In this document: positions 34,607-42,630 of the stretch, piece after piece
How the letters are laid out: each line of letters opens with the position of its first letter
Numbering within the stretch: the stretch's first letter is position 1
Assembly (NCBI GenBank): GCA_023384005.1
Contig: JAHDXY010000005.1
Location: 1-45,775, forward strand
Direction of reading: 5' to 3'
DNA length: 45,775 nucleotides
Source: Burkholderiaceae bacterium
GTDB taxonomy: Bacteria > Pseudomonadota > Gammaproteobacteria > Burkholderiales > Burkholderiaceae_E
Position numbers and translations under genes: made by a program
The notes under the pieces: generated by a model
What the model was told of the DNA's origin: nothing
The model's input: only the letters and a program-made list of their open reading frames with translations
Databases searched by the model: none

Positions 34607-37600
34607 TCAGAGCGGCATGGCCCAGCCGGGATCGAGGAATCGCTCGAACTCGTCGGCCGGAACCGGTCGCGACACGAAGTAGCCCTGTATCCGGTCGCAG
34701 TCCTGCTCGACGAGAAGTCGCAGCTGCGCTTCGGTTTCGACGCCCTCCGCCGTGACTTCGAGCCCCAGTGCGTGCGCGAGCCCGATCACCGCGTCGACCA
34801 CCATCGCGTCCTCGGAACTCGAGGTGAGTTCGCGCACGAAGGCGCGGTCGACCTTGACGTCGGCGACCGGCAGCCGGCGCAGGTACGACAGCGAAGAGTA
34901 TCCGGTTCCGAAGTCGTCGATCGACGCATGCACGCCAAGCACCGCCAGGTGGCGCAGCGTCGCCGCCACGTCGTCCGGGCGCTCGAGCATCACCGACTCG
35001 GTGATCTCGAGCTTGAGCAGTTGCGGGTCGAGCCTCGTCTCGCGCAACGTCTGCTCGACGAGCGCGAACAGCTCGCCCTGATGAAACTGTCGCGGCGAGA
35101 GGTTGACCGAAAGCGGCACCACCGCCAGGCCCGCGTCCCGCCACTCGCAGGCCTGCCGGCACGCCGCGCGCAGGACCCACTTGCCGATCGCGAGAATCTG
35201 GCCCGATTCCTCGGCGACCGGGATGAAGTCGGCCGGCGAGATCAGGCGACCGTCGCGCGCCTGCCAGCGCAGCAGCGCCTCCGCGCCCGCCAGGCGCCCG
35301 GTGCGCAGATCGATGATCGGCTGGTAGTGAAGCAGGAACTCCTCGCGCTCGATCGCGCGGCTCAGCCCGGCGCGCAACTCGACGAATCGCCTCGCTCGAT
35401 CGTTCAGTTCGCTGGTGTAGAAATGCAGCGTGTTGCGACCCTTTAGTTTCGCCGCGTACATCGCCGCGTCGGCGTTGCGCAGAAGATCGCGCGGTTCCTC
35501 GCCGTCGCGCGGATAGAGGCTGATCCCGATGCTGGTGCTCTGCAACAACTCGGCTCCCTGATACTCCCAGGGAACGGCGACCGCCTCGAGGATGCTCGTG
35601 GCCACCATTGCCACGTCGTCGTCGTGCCCGACGTTCTCCACGATCGCGACGAACTCGTCTCCACCGAGCCGCGCCACTGTGTCGCCAGCGCGCACGCAAG
35701 GTGCGATCCGGTTTCCGATCGCGCGCAGCAGCGCGTCGCCTGCCTCGTGGCCGATGCTGTCGTTGACGTGCTTGAACTGATCCAGGTCGAGCAACAGGAC
35801 CGCTACCTGTTGCCCGCTGTCTCGCGCGCGCTCGATCGCCTGAGTCAGGCGGTCGCGCATCAGCGCCCGATTGGGCAGGTCGGTCAGCGGATCGTACTGC
35901 GCCTGGCGCAGCAACTCGGCCTCGTGCAGCTTGCGCTCGGTGATGTCCTTGCACACGCCCCTGTAGCCGAGAAACTCGCCGTTCGCGCCGAAGATCGGAT
36001 CGCCGCTCGTCGAGCGCCAGCGAAGCGTTCCGTCAGCATCGAGGCGCGCGTACTCGTAGTCGCGAAACGGAGTGCGCTCGGCGAACGCCCGCAAGTACGC
36101 GCTCCTGCCCTCGGGGTCCCAGGCGACGGGCGGCGTGTCCAAGATGCCGGTCCCGATGATGCCCTCGGTCTTCAATCCGGTGATCTCGCAAAACGATGGC
36201 GAGAGATAGCTCAGCAGCAGGTTCCCGTCACGCTCCCAGTACCAGTCCGAAGCGATCGCATTGAGCCGCTTGTAGCGTTCCTCGCTTTGGCGCAGCTGAT
36301 CTTCGGCCCGCTTGCGATCGGTGACGTCGAGCGCCGTCCCGCGGTAGCCGCGAAATCGCTTCTCGTCGTCCCTGATCGGGTCTCCGGAGACGCTGAGCCA
36401 GGTTCTTCCGCGGGGCGTTTCGAGGCTCACCAGCGCATTGCGAAACGGCTTTCCCGCCGGTGCGAACTGAGCGGCGCCGTCGCCGCCGCTGATCGTCATG
36501 CCAAGCTGGGCGGGCGTATTCCCGAGCAGAGCGTTGAATGCGTCGCCGGCGATTCCGGGCAGTTCGCTCGACAGGTACGTGATCCGGTTCTCCTCGTCGG
36601 CCTCCCAGGAGATATCGGAAGATGTCAGGACCAGCTGGCGGTATCGTGCCTCGCTTTGCCTGAGTTGCGTGAGAGCGCGCGCGAGCTCCTCGCGCTGCGC
36701 GAGCGCGTCCAGACCGTAGCCCAGCGTCGCGACCGTGCGTTCGACCAGTTCGACCAGCGGCTCGCTGAACCAGCAGCATTCGTCAGAGTAGACCGAGAGC
36801 TCTCCGATGACCTGTCCCGCGCTTCGCAGCGGCACGGACAGGCTCGACGCGATTCCTACCTCTTTCGCGCGCGACCAGTACTTGCGCGTGCTCGGATCGT
36901 CCTGGAACGTGTGCGTCACGACCGTGCGCGCGCCGACGAACGCGCGCAGAGACGGCGGGCCACGCAGTTGGGCTGAACGCGACCTGGGAATCGGGACCTG
37001 CTTCGATCTGAAAAGCTGCTCGCCTGCCATCGCCACGGGGGTCAGTTCGCGCTTCGCCGGATCGTATTCCCGGATCACGATGTGGACGAAACCGATCATC
37101 CGTCGCAGCGCCTCGCAGGTCAGGCGCTTGGCCTGCAAGCGATCGTCGGCCTGGCGCATCACGTCGCCGACCTCCGCCAGCGCGGCGTACATCGCAGACA
37201 TGCGTGCCGCCTGCTCCTCGGCGCGCTTGCGCGCCGTGATGTCGCGCGCCACGCCGCGATAGCCGGTGAATCTTCCGCTCGCGCTGTACACCGGATCGCC
37301 GCTCACCGATACCCAGCACCATTGGCCAGCGTCTGCGCGCCATCGATACTCGAAGTTGCGCAGCGGTAGCCGCGCCATGAGCTGGGTCCGATGCGCGTCC
37401 CAGTCGACGGTCAGCTGGTCGACCGTGGTCGATTCCCACCGGCGCTTGCCCAGCGGAACCGCCGGGTGCATCGCCTCACGCCGGTGCACCTGCAGGTGCG
37501 CCCCGGTATCGACGAAGCGATGCTCCGCGTCGGTTTGCCAGATCCAGTCCGACGACAGTCGCGTGAGGTTGCGGTACATCGCCTCGGCCTGCGCGAGCCG

Positions 37601-38341
37601 TCCCGACACATCGCGCGCGCGCTCGCGCATTTGGTGCGCGGCGATGGCCAGCGCGAGCGTCTTCGCCACGCGTTCGCCCAGTTCGCTCATCTCCTCGTCG
37701 AAGAAATCCTTGTCGCGCGCGTACAGGCTGAGCAGCCAGCCGACTTGGTGCTCCACGACGATCGGAACGTGCAGCGAAGCGCGCACGCCGAGCGATGCAG
37801 CGACCTCGCGCCAGGGCGCGACACTGGGGTCGGTGCCGTGGTCGTTGCACACGGTAGTGCACGCGCCGTGCACCGCGCGCGAGGCGGGGTCGATGATCGC
37901 ACCGGAAGCGACGGCCGCCACCGCCCGCACGCCCGGTCCGATCGCGGACACCGAACCGGCATTCGCGACCACCGCCAAAGTGCCTGCGTCGCGGTCGTAA
38001 GCGCGAATGCGCACGCCGCTCATCCCCGCCACGGCGATCAGGGTGTCTGCCGTCTCGACGAACAGCGCGTTGGCCATGCCGAACTCGGCCGCACCGGCAT
38101 TGATCCGCGCGAGAGCGTCGTACATCCGGCCTCGTCGCACCGCGTGCTGCGCGAAGGTGATCGATGCATCTTCGGCATTGCCGAGCTGATCTGGCGCATC
38201 GGCGCCACGCGCTCGAGCGGGCGCATCGTCGTCGTGCTCCGAGGCAGGCGCAGGCGCGTCGCCGTCGTGTCGATCGAGGCCGCGCGCTCGATCCGACGCG
38301 CCGCCGAGCGTGGTTCCTGCAGGGAGCTTGTTCACTGGCAT
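34607..38341 (-). CDS. Multi-sensor GGDEF/EAL cyclic-di-GMP turnover protein
   Basis: 1244 residues, no membrane segment. Domain order: GAF-like (about 80-235), PAS with PAC end GYRGVARDITARKRAE (about 255-375), second GAF (about 385-545), two further PAS/PAC units (about 565-680 and 685-805), GGDEF (about 815-975) and EAL (about 990-1235). The cyclase motif is intact (RLGGDEF, 893-897). The phosphodiesterase motifs are also intact: EALLRW (1021-1026), NLSPRQF, LEITES, IDDFGTGYSSL, KVD in VKVDRAFV, and AEGVET. The protein could therefore both make and break c-di-GMP. The inhibitory RxxD site five residues before GGDEF is not present. All sensory parts are soluble, so it senses cytosolic cues or redox/light cofactors; no ligand is evident. 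It converges on the HAD gene. Confidence 0.9.
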   Translation of the reverse strand: MPVNKLPAGTTLGGASDRARGLDRHDGDAPAPASEHDDDAPARARGADAPDQLGNAEDASITFAQHAVRRGRMYDALARINAGAAEFGMANALFVETADTLIAVAGMSGVRIRAYDRDAGTLAVVANAGSVSAIGPGVRAVAAVASGAIIDPASRAVHGACTTVCNDHGTDPSVAPWREVAASLGVRASLHVPIVVEHQVGWLLSLYARDKDFFDEEMSELGERVAKTLALAIAAHQMRERARDVSGRLAQAEAMYRNLTRLSSDWIWQTDAEHRFVDTGAHLQVHRREAMHPAVPLGKRRWESTTVDQLTVDWDAHRTQLMARLPLRNFEYRWRADAGQWCWVSVSGDPVYSASGRFTGYRGVARDITARKRAEEQAARMSAMYAALAEVGDVMRQADDRLQAKRLTCEALRRMIGFVHIVIREYDPAKRELTPVAMAGEQLFRSKQVPIPRSRSAQLRGPPSLRAFVGARTVVTHTFQDDPSTRKYWSRAKEVGIASSLSVPLRSAGQVIGELSVYSDECCWFSEPLVELVERTVATLGYGLDALAQREELARALTQLRQSEARYRQLVLTSSDISWEADEENRITYLSSELPGIAGDAFNALLGNTPAQLGMTISGGDGAAQFAPAGKPFRNALVSLETPRGRTWLSVSGDPIRDDEKRFRGYRGTALDVTDRKRAEDQLRQSEERYKRLNAIASDWYWERDGNLLLSYLSPSFCEITGLKTEGIIGTGILDTPPVAWDPEGRSAYLRAFAERTPFRDYEYARLDADGTLRWRSTSGDPIFGANGEFLGYRGVCKDITERKLHEAELLRQAQYDPLTDLPNRALMRDRLTQAIERARDSGQQVAVLLLDLDQFKHVNDSIGHEAGDALLRAIGNRIAPCVRAGDTVARLGGDEFVAIVENVGHDDDVAMVATSILEAVAVPWEYQGAELLQSTSIGISLYPRDGEEPRDLLRNADAAMYAAKLKGRNTLHFYTSELNDRARRFVELRAGLSRAIEREEFLLHYQPIIDLRTGRLAGAEALLRWQARDGRLISPADFIPVAEESGQILAIGKWVLRAACRQACEWRDAGLAVVPLSVNLSPRQFHQGELFALVEQTLRETRLDPQLLKLEITESVMLERPDDVAATLRHLAVLGVHASIDDFGTGYSSLSYLRRLPVADVKVDRAFVRELTSSSEDAMVVDAVIGLAHALGLEVTAEGVETEAQLRLLVEQDCDRIQGYFVSRPVPADEFERFLDPGWAMPL

Positions 38342-38614
38342 GACCGAATCTCAAGGTGCGTGGCTGCGGGGCCGCGGCCAATGCGCACGAGATCACCGAA
38401 ACGCCGCGACGCGCCCCTTCGACACCCGCATGCGCGCGCGACGTGCCGAGTATGTCGGCACGGTCGCACCGAGATCAAGCTCGCGCCGTCTCGCGACGCC
38501 TCGGTATGGTGCATCTGCCGCACCCGGAAGATGTGCGGAGTCTGCGGCCGACGGACGGTCGGCTAAGATCGAGCCTCGAACGACGCTGACGCGGATGACG
38601 CGCAATCGGAGGCG

Positions 38615-40333
38615 ATGGTGAATGACGATCGATCGGGAAAACCGTCCGGAATGCGCAGGGGGCTGACCAGCTACGGCGACGCACGATTCTCGCTGTTCCT
38701 GCGCAAAGCCTTCATCAAGGGGGCGGGACTCACCGACGACGCGCTCGATCGCGCGGTGATCGGCATCGCCGATACCGGAAGCGGCTTCAATCCCTGCCAC
38801 GGCAACATGCCGGCGCTGGTCGAGGCGGTGTCGCGCGGGGTCCTGCTCGCGGGCGGCCTGCCGGTGCGCTTTCCGACGATCTCGCTGCACGAGAGCTTCG
38901 CCAATCCGACCAGCATGTACCTGCGCAACCTGATGTCGATCGACACCGAGGAGATGATCCGGGCGCAGCCGATGGACGCGGTGGTCCTGATCGGTGGTTG
39001 CGACAAGACCGTGCCGGCGCAGCTCATGGGTGCGGCATCGGCCGACGTGCCGGCAATCCAGCTCGTCACCGGCTCGATGCTCACCGGCTCGCATCGCGGA
39101 ACGCGCGTCGGCGCGTGCACCGACTGCAGGCGCTACTGGGCGCGACACCGCGCCGGCGAGGTCGACGAGGAAGAGATCTCGCAGGTCAACGAACAACTGG
39201 TTCCCAGTGTAGGCACGTGCTCGGTGATGGGGACCGCGAGCACGATGGCCTGCGTCGTCGAGGCGCTGGGCATGGGCCTTCCGGGCAGCGCGTCGGCGCC
39301 CGCCGTGACCGCGCAGCGCGTGCGCGTCGCCGAGCGCAGCGGCGCCGCGGCGGTCGCGCTCGCCCGATCGGGAATCACCCCGTCGCGGATACTGACCGCC
39401 GGCGCGTTCGAGAATGCGCTGCGCGTGCTGCTCGCCATCGGCGGCTCGACCAATGCGATCCTGCACCTCACCGCGATCGCCGGACGAGTCGGGATCGCGC
39501 TTGATCTGGCGCGGCTCGACGCGATGTGCGCCGACACGCCGGTGCTGGTCGACCTCAAGCCCTCGGGCGAGCACTACATGGAAGACTTCGACCGTGCGGG
39601 GGGAATGCCGGCGCTGCTGCGCGAGCTCAAGCCCCTGCTCGACCTGAGCACCCTCACCGTGACCGGCGCGACCCTTGGTGAGGAAATCGATCGCTCCGGC
39701 CCCGGGTTCCCGCAGGAAGTGATCCGCCCGCTCGCCCGGCCGATCTACCCGCAGGGCGGGATCGCAGTGCTGCGCGGCAACCTCGCTCCTCGCGGCGCGA
39801 TCGTCAAGCAGTCGGCAGCGACCGCAAAGCTCCTGGAGCACGAAGGACGCGCGGTGGTGTTCGACGGTCTGGCCGATCTCGCGCAGCGCATCGACGACGA
39901 CGCGCTCGACGTCAACGCCGACGACATCCTCGTTCTGCAGAACATCGGGCCGATCGGTGCGCCCGGCATGCCCGAGGCCGGCATGCTCCCCATTCCTAGA
40001 AAGCTCGCACGCGCGGGCGTGCGCGACATGGTGCGTATCTCCGACGGCAGGATGAGCGGAACCGCTTCGGGAACGATCGTCCTGCACGTCACACCCGAAG
40101 CGGCGATCGGCGGACCGCTCGCCTATGTGCGCAGCGGCGATCGGATCAGGATCAGCGTCACGCGTCGCGAACTGAGCCTGCTGGTGGGCGACGACGAAAT
40201 CGCGCGCCGGGCGCGCGAGCAGCCGCTGCGGGTGCCCGACGCGCCACGCGGCTATCGCAAGCTCTTCGTCGAGCACGTGACCCAGGCGGACCAGGGCGTG
40301 GATTTCGATTTCCTGCGCCTCGGGCCCCGATAG
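38615..40333 (+). CDS. IlvD/Edd-family dehydratase, probable sugar-acid dehydratase
   Basis: 572 residues. Cluster-binding cysteines are visible: C61 in FNPCHGN, C129 in GGCDKTVPA and C202 in VGTCSVMGTAST; this fits a [2Fe-2S]-dependent member. The C-terminal RISDGRMSGTASGTIVLHV is the family's catalytic serine block. The GACTDCRRYW segment and FPTISLHESFANPTSMYLRNL resemble the pentonate/hexonate dehydratase branch (arabinonate, xylonate) more than biosynthetic IlvD, which would also usually sit near ilv genes. The RBS CGGAGGCG (38607-38614 region) precedes ATG 38615. No sugar-transport genes are nearby, so the exact substrate stays open. Confidence 0.87.
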   Translation: MVNDDRSGKPSGMRRGLTSYGDARFSLFLRKAFIKGAGLTDDALDRAVIGIADTGSGFNPCHGNMPALVEAVSRGVLLAGGLPVRFPTISLHESFANPTSMYLRNLMSIDTEEMIRAQPMDAVVLIGGCDKTVPAQLMGAASADVPAIQLVTGSMLTGSHRGTRVGACTDCRRYWARHRAGEVDEEEISQVNEQLVPSVGTCSVMGTASTMACVVEALGMGLPGSASAPAVTAQRVRVAERSGAAAVALARSGITPSRILTAGAFENALRVLLAIGGSTNAILHLTAIAGRVGIALDLARLDAMCADTPVLVDLKPSGEHYMEDFDRAGGMPALLRELKPLLDLSTLTVTGATLGEEIDRSGPGFPQEVIRPLARPIYPQGGIAVLRGNLAPRGAIVKQSAATAKLLEHEGRAVVFDGLADLAQRIDDDALDVNADDILVLQNIGPIGAPGMPEAGMLPIPRKLARAGVRDMVRISDGRMSGTASGTIVLHVTPEAAIGGPLAYVRSGDRIRISVTRRELSLLVGDDEIARRAREQPLRVPDAPRGYRKLFVEHVTQADQGVDFDFLRLGPR

Positions 40334-40382
40334 CGGCGCGGTCGCGGCTCGCAGCTGCCTAACGCCCTCCAGGATCCGGCCG

Positions 40383-40985
40383 GTGGAACTCAGCCAACGT
40401 TTCGCGCGCTGGGGCGGTGACGTGATCGCGCGCTATCTCACGCGACCGTCGCGCGCCACCTACGCGAATACGCCGGCCAGTCTCGGGGCATACGCAGTCG
40501 AGCTTCTACCGGGCGACGTGTTGCTGGTCGAGGGCAACCTGCGCGATCAGTACGACGATCGAGTAACTGACTCAATCCACCTGGTCGCACCCGGCGCTCC
40601 ATGTCGGCGAAGATCTCGGCAGCGATCGCGACGGCAGGACTTGCCGGCTGATCGACGCCGACGTGGTTACGGGGGTCCGGCCGGTGGCGCTAGAGACCTT
40701 TCACGGGCTTCACTTGCGCATCTGCCGGCCCGTCGGGCTGTCCGCCGCCGACATCTCGAGGTTCGCCAGCTATGCGGGGGCGCGAATCGGCGATCGCTAC
40801 GACCTGAAGAACGTCGTCGATCTGGCGCGCTGCCTGCTGCCGACGCCCCCGGTGCCGAAAACTACCGGCGCAGGCTGCTCGCTCCGCGCGACTTCGACGT
40901 GTCGCCCTACTTCCGGATAGTCAAGCCGCCGATCGAACGCGACTTCGACCCGGGCGCGATCTCCTGGGACGACGCCGGGCAGTGA
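40383..40985 (+). pseudogene. YiiX/YebB-like NlpC/P60-type cysteine hydrolase, broken gene
   Basis: The first part reads normally (ELLPGDVLLVEGNLR, 40383-40560). Homology then shifts frame to IE-stop-LTQSTWSHPALHVGED, where a TAA (40564-40566) takes the place of a usual Tyr codon. It continues through TGVRPVALETFHGLHLRICRPVGL and YDLKNVVDLARCLLPTPPVP, then jumps back to the first frame for LLAPRDFDVSPYFRIVKP. Intact relatives have some 50 residues with the catalytic Cys (ICSTLIAQAF type) between the last two parts; here they are missing. So there are at least two frame changes, one nonsense codon and an internal deletion. The gene cannot make an active hydrolase. Confidence 0.82.
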
Positions 40986-40993
40986 GGCGCCGT

Positions 40994-41581
40994 TCAGGGG
41001 CGGTCGACTTCGCCGCCGCGGGATCTCGATGAATCGCGCTCGCGTGGCCGCTCGCCGCGTTCGTCACGCGGCACGAAGGCCTCCTGGCGCGGAACATTGG
41101 CGTGCGGCCTGACAGCGGGGGGTTGCGCCGGAACGACCGGCCCCGTCGGGCGATGCTCCCGATCGTTCGAACCGCGCCTGTCGCCGGGTCGACGGTCGCC
41201 CCGTTGACGGTCGTCGTCGCGATAGTCGTGGCGTGGATGTCCGGGCGTGATGACGATCGGCGCCGGACGTACGATGACCGGCGCACGCGGAACGATGACG
41301 GGCGCCGGGACGATCACTCCGACCCCCACCTGCGGTTGGGGATAGCCGGGATAGACATACCCCGGACTGTAGCCGCCGTAGTAGGGGGCCTGCGTGGGGT
41401 AGACGGGCGTGTAGCCTCCGTGGATCGACTCGTAGCCGCCGTAGCCGCCGTAGCCGCCGTAGCCGACGCCGGGGGGATTCGCCGGGTACTGCGTCGCATA
41501 GGGTTCGGCGGGCACGACCGCGCAGGCGCCTAGCAGCACCGCGCTGGCGATAGACAACGAGTGCGCGATCGAGCGTTTCAT
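40994..41581 (-). CDS. Gly/Tyr- and Pro-rich predicted lipoprotein
   Basis: 195 residues. The signal peptide ends in a lipobox LGAC with C20 as lipidation site, so the protein should be anchored in a membrane, probably the outer one. After it comes a Gly-Tyr repeat (GYGGYGGYGGYE), a Tyr/Pro-rich stretch (YPTQAPYYGGYSPGYVYPGY), a Val/Pro-rich stretch (VIVPAPVIVPRAPVIV) and a highly charged Arg/Asp tail. No enzyme domain is visible. ATG 41581 has a strong RBS (GGAGGA, about 7 bases away), so the longer upstream frame is rejected. Function unknown; a surface or envelope structural role is possible. Confidence 0.82.
   Translation of the reverse strand: MKRSIAHSLSIASAVLLGACAVVPAEPYATQYPANPPGVGYGGYGGYGGYESIHGGYTPVYPTQAPYYGGYSPGYVYPGYPQPQVGVGVIVPAPVIVPRAPVIVRPAPIVITPGHPRHDYRDDDRQRGDRRPGDRRGSNDREHRPTGPVVPAQPPAVRPHANVPRQEAFVPRDERGERPRERDSSRSRGGEVDRP
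41431..41466. repeat. 9-bp tandem repeat within the lipoprotein gene
   Basis: CGTAGCCGC is repeated three times, with a fourth copy changed in the last base. On the coding strand it gives the Gly-Gly-Tyr units of the lipoprotein. Confidence 0.85.
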
Positions 41582-41776
41582 CGTGAGTCCTCCTTTCATG
41601 GGTCCAGATATATCCAACGGATCAGGGACCAGTGCCGTGCACACCAGCTTGCAACACCGCGTGCCGGTGTGTGACCGAATGTAACGCGATCGCTCGCCTG
41701 CTGCGCGTTCGAGGTTGCGCGCCGGGCCGACTCGTCGCTGGCACTCGACACGCGCGCCGCACACGCACGGCTCGGG

Positions 41777-42541
41777 TCAGTCGTTGCGGGGGTCCTCGCG
41801 CGGATCATCGTTCGCCGGCAATGGGCGTTCGAGTTCGAGGTCCTCCTGGCCCGTCTCGTGCTCGGTGCCAACTCCACCGATCGGCTTGCGCGAACCACGG
41901 CGTTTGGCGAGCGCGAGCTGCACGCGCACTGCGTTCGCCTCACCGACCGCGCGGGCGGCATCGCGCCTGGAGGCCGAGAGTTCGCCGCGCAGCTCGCGCA
42001 TCTCGTCGCCCTGGTCGCGCAGCATCTCGGTCATCGACGCCAGGCGCCCCTGGATCGTCGCCAGCTGGCGGCCCAGGTCGAGGACCTGCGCCCTGGACTC
42101 GGCAAGTTCCGGGCCCAGCGCTGCGATCCGGGCCTCGCGATCGGCCAGCGCGTCCTCGGTCTCGCGAAGCTTCGCGCGCATTGCGTCGACCCGCGACTCG
42201 GCCTGCGCGCTCTGGTGCTCGAATCCCCTCGCCGCCTCCTGCTGCGCCTGCGCCCAGAGCCGGGCAGTCATTTCACCGGCTGTTTCGCGCAGTGCGTCCG
42301 GGAGGTCGGGGTGGTCGATCCGGATCCGGGTGCGCTCGCGCAGGTCGGTCCAGAACTTCGACAGGACCTGGGCGGGCGTCGCCATGCTCCCCTTTCGGAC
42401 GTACTGGTAGAGCCTGTTCGCCGTCGGCGTGATGCCGTATCGAAAGAACAGGAGCGCGCAGACCTCGCGATACAGCTCCCGGGTTTCCGGAAACCTGGCA
42501 CGCAAGCTCTCGATCTCGGTGGCGATCTCTGCATCGGACAT
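41777..42541 (-). CDS. KfrA-like DNA-binding coiled-coil protein
   Basis: 254 residues. The N-terminal 90 residues match the KfrA-type DNA-binding domain (VCALLFFRYGITPTANRLY, KGSMATPAQVLSKFW, RTRIRIDHPDLPDAL). Residues about 95-215 are a long alpha-helical coiled coil rich in Ala, Glu and Arg (for example ESRVDAMRAKLRETEDALAD). The tail is acidic. Plasmid KfrA proteins bind operators, regulate their own gene and help plasmid structure or partition; chromosomal copies like this one are poorly understood. The palindrome at 42585-42601 lies 44 bases before its start and is the natural candidate operator. Confidence 0.88.
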   Translation of the reverse strand: MSDAEIATEIESLRARFPETRELYREVCALLFFRYGITPTANRLYQYVRKGSMATPAQVLSKFWTDLRERTRIRIDHPDLPDALRETAGEMTARLWAQAQQEAARGFEHQSAQAESRVDAMRAKLRETEDALADREARIAALGPELAESRAQVLDLGRQLATIQGRLASMTEMLRDQGDEMRELRGELSASRRDAARAVGEANAVRVQLALAKRRGSRKPIGGVGTEHETGQEDLELERPLPANDDPREDPRND

Positions 42542-42584
42542 GCCTCGAGCCCTCCAGGGAAACCCAGTTCTTCAGTAATTTACC

Positions 42585-42601
42585 ATAATACGTAGTATTA
42601 T
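42585..42601. promoter_or_regulatory. Perfect palindrome, probable operator of the KfrA-like protein
   Basis: ATAATAC-GTA-GTATTAT is a perfect 7-bp inverted repeat with a 3-base centre, in an AT-rich island between the kfrA-like gene and mnmC. Its composition is unlike the surrounding GC-rich DNA. It could affect both divergent genes. Confidence 0.65.
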
Positions 42602-42630
42602 TTATTTATCACTACCCGGATTTCCATGGG

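Noticed and set aside
38615-40333. Biosynthetic dihydroxy-acid dehydratase (ilvD)
   Set aside because: The sequence blocks fit the sugar-acid dehydratase branch better, and no branched-chain amino-acid genes are nearby. The family is sure, the branch less so.
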